Shown in pieces: positions 1 to 8,128 of a DNA stretch of 64,000 nt. The position numbers and the translations under genes were made by a program. Under the pieces are notes generated by a model. It did no database searches. It saw only the letters and a list, made by a program, of their open reading frames with translations, and was not told the origin of the DNA. Source of the stretch: Comamonadaceae bacterium OS-4 (GTDB lineage: Bacteria; Pseudomonadota; Gammaproteobacteria; Burkholderiales; Burkholderiaceae_C); NCBI GenBank assembly GCA_027924025.1, contig AP026970.1, forward strand, positions 3,432,501 through 3,496,500. Reading direction: 5' to 3'. The first letter of the stretch is position 1. Each line of letters begins with the position of its first letter.

Positions 1-908
1 GTGTCGTCGTAGTAGTGACCGGTCTGCGGATCAATGCCGCGCACCGCACCAATCATTTCGGACGCAAACAACACGTTCTTCACCGGAATCACCGTGTTGA
101 GCAGATCAATACCGGGCTGGTGGTACACGCAGGTGTCGAAGTAAATGTTGTTGAGCAAATGCTCTTCCAACAAGGGCTTCTTGAGTTCTTGCGCCAAGCC
201 GCGGAAACGGCCCCAGTGGTAGGGCACAGCGCCGCCGCCGTGGGGAATCAGGAACTTGAGCGTGGGGAACTGCTTGAACAAATCGCTGGTCAGGCACTGC
301 ATGAAAGCAGTGGTGTCCGCGTTCAGGTAGTGGGCGCCGGTGGTGTGGAAGCAGGCGTTGCAGCTGGTGGATACGTGGATCATCGCGGGGATGTCGTACT
401 CCACCATTTTTTCGTAAATGGGGTACCAGTGCTTATCGCTCAAGGGAGGCGATGTCCAGTGGCCGCCGCTGGGGTCGGGGTTCAGGTTGATGCCCACGTT
501 GCCGTACTGCTCCACGCACTTCACCAGCTCGGGAATGCAGGTAGCGGGGTCCACACCGGGGCTCTGGGGCAGCATGGCGGCGGGGATGAAGTGGTCCGGA
601 AACAGCTGACTCACGCGGAAGCACAGCTCGTTGCAGATGGCCGCCCAGGTCGCGCTGGTGTTGAAGTCGCCAATGTGGTGGGCCATGAAGCTGGCGCGCG
701 GGCTGAAGATGGTGAGGTCGGAGCCCCGCTCTTTCATCAGGCGCAGCTGGTTGGTCTCTATGGTTTCGATCAGCTCGTCGTCGCTGATCTTCAGGTCGGC
801 GACCTTGGGCCCCAGCTCGGGCGTGGACAGGTTGGCGATCTGGGCGTTGCGCCAGTTTTCCAGCGCCTTGGGCGCCGTGGTGTAGTGGCCGTGGCAGTCA
901 ATGATCAT
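1..908 (-). CDS. ligJ: 4-oxalomesaconate hydratase, 3' end cut by window
   Basis: This amidohydrolase-superfamily enzyme adds water to 4-oxalomesaconate to give 4-carboxy-4-hydroxy-2-oxoadipate, a step of the protocatechuate 4,5-cleavage pathway in the cytosol. The translation starts MIIDCHGHYTTAPKALENWR, with the metal-binding HxH at residues 6 and 8. Further on it has the IHVSTSCN, IPHGGGAVPYHWGR and FASEMIGAVRG blocks that I recognise from LigJ/PmdE. About 302 residues are visible; the family is about 340 long, so roughly 40 C-terminal residues lie outside. The gene follows the ModA-like gene by 33 bp in the same direction, so the two are probably one transcript that continues beyond the window. 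Confidence 0.93.
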   Translation of the reverse strand, partial: MIIDCHGHYTTAPKALENWRNAQIANLSTPELGPKVADLKISDDELIETIETNQLRLMKERGSDLTIFSPRASFMAHHIGDFNTSATWAAICNELCFRVSQLFPDHFIPAAMLPQSPGVDPATCIPELVKCVEQYGNVGINLNPDPSGGHWTSPPLSDKHWYPIYEKMVEYDIPAMIHVSTSCNACFHTTGAHYLNADTTAFMQCLTSDLFKQFPTLKFLIPHGGGAVPYHWGRFRGLAQELKKPLLEEHLLNNIYFDTCVYHQPGIDLLNTVIPVKNVLFASEMIGAVRGIDPQTGHYYDD

Positions 909-941
909 GGAAGTCTCCGTGGATGTTGTCGGTATGTGTGC

Positions 942-1664
942 TTATGCGGGCTCCATGCCCTGGCGCAGCTTGGCGGCGGCGGCCTGGGGCGATGCCATGT
1001 AGTCCAGCAGCGCGCGCACAGCGGCGGCCTGGCTGCTATGGGCGCCGAGGCCCGCAGAAAAGGTGGTGGTGATCTGTATCTCTGCGGGCAAGGGCCCGAC
1101 GATGCGGATGCCTTGTACGTGGATCAATTCGCTGAGCTGCTGAAAGCCCAGCGCCACCTCGCCCCGGGCTACCAGCGTGCCCACCGGCACGCCGGGGGGC
1201 GCTTGCACGATACGGCTTTGAATCTCGCCGGCAATTCCCCAGCGCTCAAACAGCTTGGCCAGTGCCACGCCGCTCGGGCCGGTGGAGTAGCTCAAGGTGG
1301 GTGCGGCCAACACGGCAGCGCGCACTGCTGCTTCCGAGCTGATGTCGGGCGCCGCAGCGCCCTCTTTCACCGCGACGGCGACGCCGGAGTGCACCAAGTC
1401 AACCCGGCTACCGGCCGCAAGAAAGCCTGCTACCAATAGCTTGTCGATGGCGTCCGATGCCAGAAACACGATGTCGAACACCTCGCCCGCTTGCACCCGC
1501 TTGGCGGCGTCGACTCCACCTACGGACTCCAAAGCCAGATGCACGCCGGTGGCGGATTCATACGCCTGAGCCAGCTCGGTCAACACCTGGCGCGTGGCCA
1601 TCGAAGAGATGGCTCTTAGGGTTGATCCCGCAGGGGCGTGGGGGGGCGAGACAGGGATTTGCAT
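942..1664 (-). CDS. ModA-like periplasmic-binding-fold protein
   Basis: This 240-residue protein has the type 2 periplasmic-binding fold of molybdate-binding ModA: an N-terminal AISSMATRQVLTELAQAYE segment, then DIVFLASDAIDKL, and a C-terminal LLDYMASPQAAAAKLRQGMEPA tail. I placed the start at the ATG at 1664, because residues from an earlier start (1775) look non-coding. From this start there is no recognisable signal peptide, which is odd for a solute receptor. There is no modB or modC beside it. Its place directly upstream of ligJ suggests a role in the aromatic-acid operon, perhaps ligand sensing, rather than molybdate uptake. Family is clear, substrate is not. Confidence 0.75.
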   Translation of the reverse strand: MQIPVSPPHAPAGSTLRAISSMATRQVLTELAQAYESATGVHLALESVGGVDAAKRVQAGEVFDIVFLASDAIDKLLVAGFLAAGSRVDLVHSGVAVAVKEGAAAPDISSEAAVRAAVLAAPTLSYSTGPSGVALAKLFERWGIAGEIQSRIVQAPPGVPVGTLVARGEVALGFQQLSELIHVQGIRIVGPLPAEIQITTTFSAGLGAHSSQAAAVRALLDYMASPQAAAAKLRQGMEPA

Positions 1665-1803
1665 GCTGGGTATTCTGGTCGGGCACGCCGGCTTTGATAA
1701 GCCGAGGGGGCGACTAGCAGCTATCACATATCGGCATAATTGACGCGCAGCTATTCTCAGAAGAAACTCCCCCACTCCCGAAAGCCGCTATGGATTTGTT
1801 GCT

Positions 1804-2718
1804 ATGGACTTGAAACAGTTGGAATACTTTGTGCGCGTGGCCGAAATGGGCAGTTTTACCCGCGCCTCCATCTCGCTAGACGTAGCCCAGCCTGCGCTGA
1901 GCCGCCAGATCCGCCTGCTGGAGGTGGAGCTGCGCCAGAACCTGCTCACCCGCAACGGCCGTGGCGCAGTGCCCACCGAAGCCGGCAAGCTGCTGCTGGA
2001 GCATGGCCGCGGCATCTTGCACCAGGTGCAACTCACCCGCGAAGAGATGGGTGCTGCGCGCGGCGCGCTGGCCGGGCGGGTGTCTATAGGCCTGCCGCCC
2101 AGCCTCTCCAAACTGATTACCGTGCCGCTGGTGAAGGCCTTTCGCGAGGCCCTGCCCCACGCCCACCTGACGCTGACCGAAGGCTTTTCGGTGCAAATGC
2201 ACGAAGGCCTGCGCTTGGGCAACCTCGACATGGCAGTGCTCTATAACCCGGGCCAGAGCAGCGACTTGGAGATGAGCACGCTGGATGAAGACGAGCTCTC
2301 GCTCATCTCGCACAACCCCGACGGCGGTAAAAAAGGCACAAGCAAAACGGCGCCCGCCATCAGCCTCAAAGAAGTAGCGGCGCTACCGCTGATCCTGCCC
2401 AGCCGGCCCAATGCCTTCCGCATCCTGCTCGAAGGCGAAATGATGGCGCTGGGCCGCCGGCCTGAAGTGCTGCTGGAGGTGGACGGGCTCAACGCCATCT
2501 TGAACCTGGTGAAAGAAGGCATGGGCCATGCGGTGTTGCCCAGCTACACGCTGAGCAACTTCGACAACCCCGAGACCTTCACCGTGCAGTCCATCCACAG
2601 CCCGCGCATCATGAGCCAGCTGATGCTGGTGTGGTCTGCCCGCCGCCCCACCACCCAGACCCAACGCAAGGCGATGGACGTGGTGAGCAAAGTGGTGCTG
2701 GAGGCGATTCACCGATAG
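1804..2718 (+). CDS. LysR-family transcriptional regulator of the aromatic operon
   Basis: This 304-residue protein has a LysR winged helix-turn-helix at about residues 2-60 (MDLKQLEYFVRVAEMGSFTR, then AQPALSRQIRLLE as recognition helix) and an effector-binding domain from about 90 onward. It is transcribed away from the ModA-like/ligJ operon across a 139-bp spacer, the usual arrangement for a LysR regulator and its target. By analogy with pmd/lig clusters the effector may be a protocatechuate-pathway intermediate; this is inference. The domain resembles the NAC/CynR subgroup. Confidence 0.88.
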   Translation: MDLKQLEYFVRVAEMGSFTRASISLDVAQPALSRQIRLLEVELRQNLLTRNGRGAVPTEAGKLLLEHGRGILHQVQLTREEMGAARGALAGRVSIGLPPSLSKLITVPLVKAFREALPHAHLTLTEGFSVQMHEGLRLGNLDMAVLYNPGQSSDLEMSTLDEDELSLISHNPDGGKKGTSKTAPAISLKEVAALPLILPSRPNAFRILLEGEMMALGRRPEVLLEVDGLNAILNLVKEGMGHAVLPSYTLSNFDNPETFTVQSIHSPRIMSQLMLVWSARRPTTQTQRKAMDVVSKVVLEAIHR

Positions 2719-2823
2719 ACCACGCTGCTTGTTTTTGCATAGCTGCTATTCCGAGCACAGCTTGCTTTGCCATCGCCACTCCCTGCACACTGCCGTCAAA
2801 CCCCACGACAAGGAGACAAAGAA

Positions 2824-3822
2824 ATGGCAACATTTACTACGAAATTGATAGCTACTTGCGCAGTAATCACAGGCGCTAGCGGCCTTTTTCTATCGCAATC
2901 TGCAGTGGCACAGACTGCCGGCACCTACCCTGCCAAACCAATCCGGCTGGTCGTGCCGTTCACACCCGGCGGGTCCACCGACATCCTGGCGCGCGCCATC
3001 GGGCAGAAGCTCAACGAAGCCTGGGGCCAACCGGTGGTCATCGAGAACGTGCCCGGCGCAGGCGGGTCGATCGGCGCTGACAAGGTGGCCAAAGCCCCGG
3101 CCGATGGCTACACCCTGCTCATGGGCCACATTGGCACACTGGCGGTCAACCCTTCGCTCTACCCCAACCTGCCCTACGACCCCATCAAGAGCTTCGCGCC
3201 GGTAGCCTGGGTGGCGCGCGTGCCCAACGTGTTGGTAGTGCACCCCAGCGTGCCGGCCAAGAACGTGAAAGAACTGGTGGCACTGGCCAAAGCCAAGCCC
3301 GGCCAACTGAACTACGGCTCCGGTGGCAACGGCAGCGCAGCCAACCTGGCCAGCGAGTATTTCAAGTTGCAAACCGGCAGCTCTTTGCTGCACATTCCCT
3401 ACCGCGGCACCGCCCCCGCTGTGACCGACTTGGTGGGCGGCCAGATCCAGGTGCTGTTTACCGGTGCACCGGCCATGATCAACCAAATCAAAAACGGGCA
3501 ATTACGCGCGCTCGCGGTCTCCAGCCCCAAGCGTATGGACGTACTGCCCGACCTGCCCACCGTGGCAGAAAGCGGCTACCCCGGCTTTGAGGCCGACCAG
3601 TGGTACGGCGTAGTGGCACCTGCCGGTACTCCAGCCGATGTGGTGGCCAAGCTCAACGCGCAGGTTAACCAAGCGCTGAACTCGCCCGAACTCAAAAGCC
3701 GGCTGAACGCAGAAGGCGCCATCGCCACGCCGGACACACCGGCCAATTTCGGAAAATTGATTGCCGCAGAGATCGCCCGCTGGAAACCCGTGATCAGCGG
3801 CGGGCGGGTCAAGGCGGACTGA
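2824..3822 (+). CDS. Tripartite tricarboxylate transporter (Bug) solute receptor
   Basis: This is a 332-residue periplasmic receptor of the TctC/Bug family, which binds carboxylates or similar acids for TTT importers. The ATG at 2824 follows an AAGGAGA ribosome-binding site. A signal peptide spans about residues 1-29 and ends SQSAVAQ. The mature protein begins with the family block YPAKPIRLVVPFTPGGSTD and later carries PGAGGSIGADKVAKAPADGY. No tctA or tctB membrane genes are nearby, so it must use a distant permease or act as an orphan receptor, which is common in Burkholderiales. It lies just after the LysR gene in the same direction. Confidence 0.9.
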   Translation: MATFTTKLIATCAVITGASGLFLSQSAVAQTAGTYPAKPIRLVVPFTPGGSTDILARAIGQKLNEAWGQPVVIENVPGAGGSIGADKVAKAPADGYTLLMGHIGTLAVNPSLYPNLPYDPIKSFAPVAWVARVPNVLVVHPSVPAKNVKELVALAKAKPGQLNYGSGGNGSAANLASEYFKLQTGSSLLHIPYRGTAPAVTDLVGGQIQVLFTGAPAMINQIKNGQLRALAVSSPKRMDVLPDLPTVAESGYPGFEADQWYGVVAPAGTPADVVAKLNAQVNQALNSPELKSRLNAEGAIATPDTPANFGKLIAAEIARWKPVISGGRVKAD

Positions 3823-3832
3823 GGACACTCAC

Positions 3833-4339
3833 GTGCACCGCATAAGCGCGCTCCTTCTTTTGACGGTGCTGGTTTCAGGCTGCGCCCACCTCACAGCGGA
3901 GCGCAGCGAAACGGTGTTGCCCGTGAGCCGTGCCTGGGTGGATGGCCGGCAGGTGGAATATGTGACCACCGATATCTCTGACGTCGCCATGGCAAGCGCC
4001 ATGGGCGTGAACTACGTCCCCCGCTTGCGCCAAGCCATAGGCGCGCCGCAGTCCCTGTTGGAACGCGTCTACAAGTTCAGTGGGAACGAGCAGATCAGCA
4101 TTTTTCAGTCAGCGCCACGACCTATCGGCGCGCTCAATGCGGACAGTGCCTACAGCCCGCTCTGGCGACTCGTGCTGGTCACATGGCGCGCACCTCACAC
4201 GGCGCGTGTATTGACATCAGAGGAGGAGCTGCTGGCTGCGGAAGACGCCGGACAGGTCCGCCTAGACCTCACCGACATCGTGGTCAACTGCCCCGTCACC
4301 AAGGCGGTGGGCGGCGATGGGCTTACCGGGGTTCGTTGA
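3833..4339 (+). CDS. Putative lipoprotein of unknown function
   Basis: This 168-residue protein starts at a GTG and has a lipoprotein signal: a hydrophobic stretch followed by the lipobox VLVSGC, with the lipidated cysteine at residue 17. The remainder has no catalytic motif I recognise. A segment SAYSPLWRLVLVTWRAP recalls extracytoplasmic proteins in which a YSPLW motif recurs, but I cannot name the family. It begins 10 bp after the TTT receptor stop, so the two genes are likely cotranscribed. It converges on the AEC transporter gene. Confidence 0.75.
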   Translation: MHRISALLLLTVLVSGCAHLTAERSETVLPVSRAWVDGRQVEYVTTDISDVAMASAMGVNYVPRLRQAIGAPQSLLERVYKFSGNEQISIFQSAPRPIGALNADSAYSPLWRLVLVTWRAPHTARVLTSEEELLAAEDAGQVRLDLTDIVVNCPVTKAVGGDGLTGVR

Positions 4340-4418
4340 GCGCCTTACACCGGCATCACTGACGCCAACGCCCTCCCCGCAGTGCCTGACTGCACTGGCA
4401 CCATGGCATCCATGCGCC

Positions 4419-5366
4419 TCAGAGCGGATAGTGCTTCAACACCCACAACAGCACATTCAACGTGAAGAACGAGCCCACCGTCGCGGCCAGCAAGGTGGCT
4501 GCGCTCACTTCTTCGTGGCCGTACTTCAGCGCGAGGATGGGGTAGACGCCCAGCATGGGCATGGCGGCAAACAGCAAGGCTGCGGTGCGCAGCTGCGGGT
4601 CAGCAATCGGCACCACAAAGGTAAACGCGAGAAACACGCACAGCGGGTGCAACACCAGCTTGCCGATGGTGATTTGCCCCACCAGCCGGCGCTTGCCCTT
4701 GAGCTGCAATCCCACCAGCGCTCCGCCAATGATGAACAACGCAAGGCCGGTAGTCACTTGCGAGAACAAGGTAATGGTGCGTGCCACCGGGCCGGGCAGC
4801 ACCCAGCCCATCACCGACACCAGCAGTGCCAGCGGAATTACCACCAGCATGGGTGTGCGCACCCAGCCCCGCGCAATATCCAGCAACACGGTGCGCCAGC
4901 GGCGGTGGCCGCCGGCATCGGCGTTGTCGGCCAGCGTGAGCAGCACAGGCAGCTTGATGAGGTTTTCAAACACCATATTGAGCGCCAGCGCCACCGGGGC
5001 AATGCTGCCCAGCACCAGCTGCGCCACCGGGTAACCCATGTAGCCGCTGTTGGAGCATGAGGTGCCCATGGCGAAAAAGGCACGGTAGCTGCCGGTGCTG
5101 TGGTTCACATAACGGGCCCAGAGGTAACCCGCCAGCATCATGGCCGCAGAGCCCAGGCCATAGGCGAGCAGGTAGTCCATGTGCATCACGTCGGCCAGCG
5201 GGCGCTGGGCAATGGCATTGAACAAGAGCGCAGGCAAGGCCAAGTTGAGTACAAATTTGCCCAGCACACGCAAATCAGGTTTGCTGAACACACCCGTACG
5301 GGTGCAGAGGTAACCCATGGCAATGCACAGGTAAATGGGGCCGGTGATGGCCAGGATATCAAGCAT
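4419..5366 (-). CDS. AEC (auxin efflux carrier) family transporter
   Basis: This 315-residue integral membrane protein has about ten hydrophobic segments and the internal symmetry of the AEC family: LGKFVLNLALPALLFNAIAQ near residue 35-55 and GTSCSNSGYMGYPVAQLVLG near the middle, where the conserved polar motif of helix break lies. Bacterial members such as MdcF move malonate or malate, so a dicarboxylate or aromatic-acid substrate is plausible. It follows the DUF1932 dehydrogenase gene by 9 bp in the same direction, so they form an operon. Confidence 0.88.
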   Translation of the reverse strand: MLDILAITGPIYLCIAMGYLCTRTGVFSKPDLRVLGKFVLNLALPALLFNAIAQRPLADVMHMDYLLAYGLGSAAMMLAGYLWARYVNHSTGSYRAFFAMGTSCSNSGYMGYPVAQLVLGSIAPVALALNMVFENLIKLPVLLTLADNADAGGHRRWRTVLLDIARGWVRTPMLVVIPLALLVSVMGWVLPGPVARTITLFSQVTTGLALFIIGGALVGLQLKGKRRLVGQITIGKLVLHPLCVFLAFTFVVPIADPQLRTAALLFAAMPMLGVYPILALKYGHEEVSAATLLAATVGSFFTLNVLLWVLKHYPL

Positions 5367-5375
5367 CAGAACCTG

Positions 5376-6260
5376 TCAGAGAGTGGAGCGGTTAGCCAGA
5401 AGTGCGTCGGCGTAGTCCTGCCAAATGGCAGTGGGGGCGACGTTTGCAAAGGCTCCGGTGCGGGCCTGGTCAGCCACCCACTGCTGTTTGTCGGCAATGG
5501 CGCTGGCCATGGTCGGCGCAAAGCCGGCCTCGCCCACGGTGCGGGCGGATTCGCGCATTTCTTCCGCGCGCCGCTGGCCGTGCTGGGCGACGCGGCTGAA
5601 GAAGTAGGCGCCCTGCTTCTCCCAATCGATGCTCGGAAAGGTTTCGGCCAATGTGGGCAGGACATGGGCCTCCACCCCGTAGGCACGCGCGGTGGTGTAG
5701 CTCTCGATGACCAGGGCCTCCAGCCCCTTGATCATGACGCTGCGGCACATTTTGATGGCCGAGGCCACACCGATATCGGATGACACGGCCTTGGCATCCA
5801 TGCCCAGCGCCTGCAAAGCGGCGGCCAAGCTGGCGGCCTGCGGGCCACCCAGCAACATGGGCACACGGATGCCATAGGGCGGCACCGAGGTCATGACGCC
5901 AGCCTCTACATAGTGCGCACCGGTGGCCTTCACCAGTGCAGCGGCTTGCTGCTTGGTGCCGGGTGAGGCGGAGTTGAGGTCCAGAAACACCATGCCCGCA
6001 CGAAGGTGCGGGGCAGCAGCTTGCGCCACCGCCAGTGTGTTGGACGCGGTCACCGCGCTGATCACCCAATCGCTCGCATCGCACAGCGCTTGCATGGAGG
6101 TCGCTTGCAGCACGCCGCCCGTGGTGGCCGCACCTGCTGCGTCATGAAACTGGATGTCCCATGCGCTGACGCTTTGAAAGTGCGGCAACAAGCCGGCACT
6201 GAAAATGCGCCCGACTTCGCCATACCCCACCAGTCCCAGCCGGCTCGCTGACAGATTCAT
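5376..6260 (-). CDS. NAD(P)-dependent dehydrogenase, 6-phosphogluconate dehydrogenase-like with DUF1932
   Basis: This 294-residue protein begins with a Rossmann dinucleotide fold, LGLVGYGEVGRIFSAGLL, holding the GxGxxG motif at residues 12-17. The C-terminal half matches the DUF1932 helical domain seen in this subgroup, with KMCRSVMIKGLEALVIES as the likely active-site segment. Relatives oxidise beta-hydroxyacids; the actual substrate is unknown. The ATG at 6260 is preceded by AGGGTGGAAG. It is the first gene of a two-gene operon with the AEC transporter. Confidence 0.85.
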   Translation of the reverse strand: MNLSASRLGLVGYGEVGRIFSAGLLPHFQSVSAWDIQFHDAAGAATTGGVLQATSMQALCDASDWVISAVTASNTLAVAQAAAPHLRAGMVFLDLNSASPGTKQQAAALVKATGAHYVEAGVMTSVPPYGIRVPMLLGGPQAASLAAALQALGMDAKAVSSDIGVASAIKMCRSVMIKGLEALVIESYTTARAYGVEAHVLPTLAETFPSIDWEKQGAYFFSRVAQHGQRRAEEMRESARTVGEAGFAPTMASAIADKQQWVADQARTGAFANVAPTAIWQDYADALLANRSTL

Positions 6261-6288
6261 CTTCCACCCTTGAATTTATAAGTAATTG

Positions 6289-6321
6289 GCTGCTAGCGCC
6301 CATGCAATAAGCGCAAGCAGC
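6289..6321 (-). terminator. Hairpin downstream of the TTT receptor gene (contains 3'-end motif copy A)
   Basis: An 11-bp stem with one mismatch, GCTGCTAGCGC at 6289-6299 against GCGCAAGCAGC at 6311-6321, encloses an 11-base loop. In the receptor-gene sense it begins about 20 bases after the stop codon. There is no strong T run, so termination is only possible. One arm is part of the repeated 26-bp motif. Confidence 0.45.
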
Positions 6322-6336
6322 TCCTGAAACCATAGC
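6311..6336 (-). repeat. Post-stop 26-bp motif, copy A
   Basis: In gene sense it reads GCTA, ten bases, then AGCTGCTTGCGC. It starts 5 bases after the stop codon of the TTT receptor gene (6342). Four other copies (7367, 39780, 40878, 45878) keep the same spacing and the same orientation to the upstream gene. Confidence 0.75.
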
Positions 6337-6341
6337 AATTT

Positions 6342-7319
6342 TTACAAACGCGGCACACCGGCTTTGGAAATGACATCGCTCCAGCGCTTGATTTCGCTGC
6401 CCAACAGCTCGCCCAATTTCTCGGGTGAGGAGCCCTTGGCTTGCACGTTGAGTTCAAACAGCTTTTTCTTCACATCGGGGTGGGCCAAGGCGGCTTGTAC
6501 TTCCTTGTTCAGCCGTGCAATCACGTCCTTGGGTGTTTTGGCAGGCGCTGCCAGCGCGTTCCAGGACGACACATCGAAGTTGGCCACGCCGCTTTGCATG
6601 ACAGTAGGCACATCGGGCACCTGTGCTGCGCGCTCGTCACCCAGAATGGCCAGCGGGCGCACCGCCTTGGAGTTGACCTGGCCCATCATGGGCCCGAGGA
6701 TTTCGATAGCCACATCCACCTGCCCACCGCGCAGGGCCGTGGTAAGGGCGGGTGTGCCGTTGAAGGGCACGATCAAAAAGTCCAGCCCGGTGCGCGATTT
6801 GAACAACTCGGCCGCCAAGTGCTGGGTGCTCCCGATGTTGATGGTGCCCACGTTGAGCTTGCCGGGGTTGGCCTTGGCAAAGGCCATGAGCTCGCCCAGG
6901 TTCTTGTAAGGCGCGTTGGCCGTGGCCAGCACCGCGAGGTCAAAGAAACCCAAGGTGGAGATGGGCGCAAAGTCATGCTGCGCGTCGAACGGCAGGCTCT
7001 TGAAAAGGCCGGCACTCACTGCCGTGCCATTGGACATCAACAGCAGCGTATGGCCATCCGGCTCCGCTTTGGCTACCGCCTCACCCGCGCCCACACCGCC
7101 GGCTCCAGGCTTGTTGTCGATGATGACCGGCTGCCCCAGCGACTCCGAGAGCTTTTGCGCCACGGTGCGGGCTGTCAGGTCTGCCACACCGCCGGCGCCG
7201 AAGGGCACCACGATGCGGATCGGTTTGCTGGGAAAGGTGTCTGCCATAGCGGGCACTGCTAAGGCCAAGGCAGCGGTAGCGATAGCAGTCAGCGCGCTGC
7301 GGCGGGTAAAACAGTTCAT
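6342..7319 (-). CDS. Tripartite tricarboxylate transporter (Bug) solute receptor
   Basis: A second TctC/Bug-family periplasmic receptor, 325 residues. The start at 7319 (MNCFTRRSALTAIATAALAL) has an AGGAG site upstream and gives a signal peptide, with a twin-arginine-like RR at 6-7, cleaved after about VPAMA. The mature protein opens FPSKPIRIVVPFGAGGVAD, diagnostic of the family. It lies downstream of the liv operon, separated by a terminator hairpin that abuts its ribosome-binding site, and upstream of the DUF1932 dehydrogenase/AEC operon. No TctA/TctB partners are in the window. The substrate is probably an organic acid. Confidence 0.9.
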   Translation of the reverse strand: MNCFTRRSALTAIATAALALAVPAMADTFPSKPIRIVVPFGAGGVADLTARTVAQKLSESLGQPVIIDNKPGAGGVGAGEAVAKAEPDGHTLLLMSNGTAVSAGLFKSLPFDAQHDFAPISTLGFFDLAVLATANAPYKNLGELMAFAKANPGKLNVGTINIGSTQHLAAELFKSRTGLDFLIVPFNGTPALTTALRGGQVDVAIEILGPMMGQVNSKAVRPLAILGDERAAQVPDVPTVMQSGVANFDVSSWNALAAPAKTPKDVIARLNKEVQAALAHPDVKKKLFELNVQAKGSSPEKLGELLGSEIKRWSDVISKAGVPRL

Positions 7320-7337
7320 GCTTGTCTCCTTTGAAGC

Positions 7338-7380
7338 AAAAAGAGCCACTGGCGCTTGATAGATATGCGCGAGTAGCTCT
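7338..7380 (-). terminator. Terminator of the liv operon
   Basis: In minus-strand sense a 14-bp stem with two mismatches (7367-7380 pairing with 7342-7355) is followed by five T residues (7338-7342). It starts about 20 bases after the livF stop codon and ends only a few bases before the AGGAG of the next gene. Part of its stem is the repeated 26-bp motif. Confidence 0.65.
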
Positions 7381-7392
7381 GATTTTGATAGC
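7367..7392 (-). repeat. Post-stop 26-bp motif, copy B
   Basis: In gene sense it reads GCTA, ten bases, then AGCTACTCGCGC, beginning 10 bases after the livF stop (7403). It forms the left arm of the terminator hairpin described at 7338-7380. Confidence 0.75.
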
Positions 7393-7402
7393 AAATCAAC
7401 CC

Positions 7403-8128
7403 TTAGCGGGCAACACCCAACAACTTATCCAACAGCTCGGGTTGCTCCCGCAAACTCTGGGCGGTGCCGCTGTGCACCACGGTGCCCCGGTCCAGCACCG
7501 CAGCGGTATCGCTAATAGCCAGAATGGCCTGCGGGTGCTGCTCCACGATGATGGCGCTCAGGCCCTCTTCGCGGGTGATGCGGCGAATGGCGCGCAACAA
7601 CTCCTGCACGATGATGGGTGCCAGGCCTTCACAAGGCTCATCCAGCAGCAGAAGCGTGGGGTTCAGCACCAGCGCGCGGCCCACGGCCAGCATTTGCTGC
7701 TCACCACCGGAGAGCTGGGTGCCGAGGTTGGTCTTGCGCTCGGCGAGACGGGGAAATAGCTCGTACACGCGCTCGGGGGTCCACATCGCGGCCTTGCGGC
7801 CGGCGCGGGCCGGGCGCGCCACCGCGGTGAGATTTTCGTCCACCGTGAGCGACTTGAAGATGTTGCGCTCTTGCGGCACCCAGCCGATACCGGCGGCGGC
7901 CCGCTCGTGCTGGGGCATTTTGTGCAAGTCGGCGCTCCCTAAGCGGATGGTGCCACCGTGCTGGCGGGTGGCGCCGGCCAGGGTGTTCATGAACGTGGTT
8001 TTGCCGGTGCCATTACGCCCCAGCAATGCCAGCGTTTCGCCCTCGTTGATAGACACCGACACGCCGTGTAACACCACCGCCTCGCCATAACCGGCCGACA
8101 GGTTTTCTACTTTAAGCAGCTCGGTCAT
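7403..8128 (-). CDS. livF: Branched-chain amino acid-type ABC transporter ATPase
   Basis: This 241-residue ATPase has Walker A GRNGTGKTT near residue 38, the signature LSGGEQQMLAVGRAL and Walker B LLLLDEPCEGLAP. It is the LivF-type subunit that pairs with LivG to drive uptake. Its ATG overlaps the livG stop as ATGA (8125-8128), so translation is coupled. The operon may import branched-chain amino acids or, given the neighbourhood, an aromatic or amide compound; members of this class are often misassigned. Confidence 0.92.
   Translation of the reverse strand: MTELLKVENLSAGYGEAVVLHGVSVSINEGETLALLGRNGTGKTTFMNTLAGATRQHGGTIRLGSADLHKMPQHERAAAGIGWVPQERNIFKSLTVDENLTAVARPARAGRKAAMWTPERVYELFPRLAERKTNLGTQLSGGEQQMLAVGRALVLNPTLLLLDEPCEGLAPIIVQELLRAIRRITREEGLSAIIVEQHPQAILAISDTAAVLDRGTVVHSGTAQSLREQPELLDKLLGVAR

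Noticed and set aside
15..1439. Long open frame on the plus strand
   Set aside because: It runs antisense to ligJ and the ModA-like gene, both with clear family motifs; its protein is low in complexity and has no recognisable domain.
1710..1735. AGCAGCTAT segment resembling the post-stop motif
   Set aside because: It lies in a promoter spacer, not after a stop codon, and lacks the GCGC and GCTA parts.
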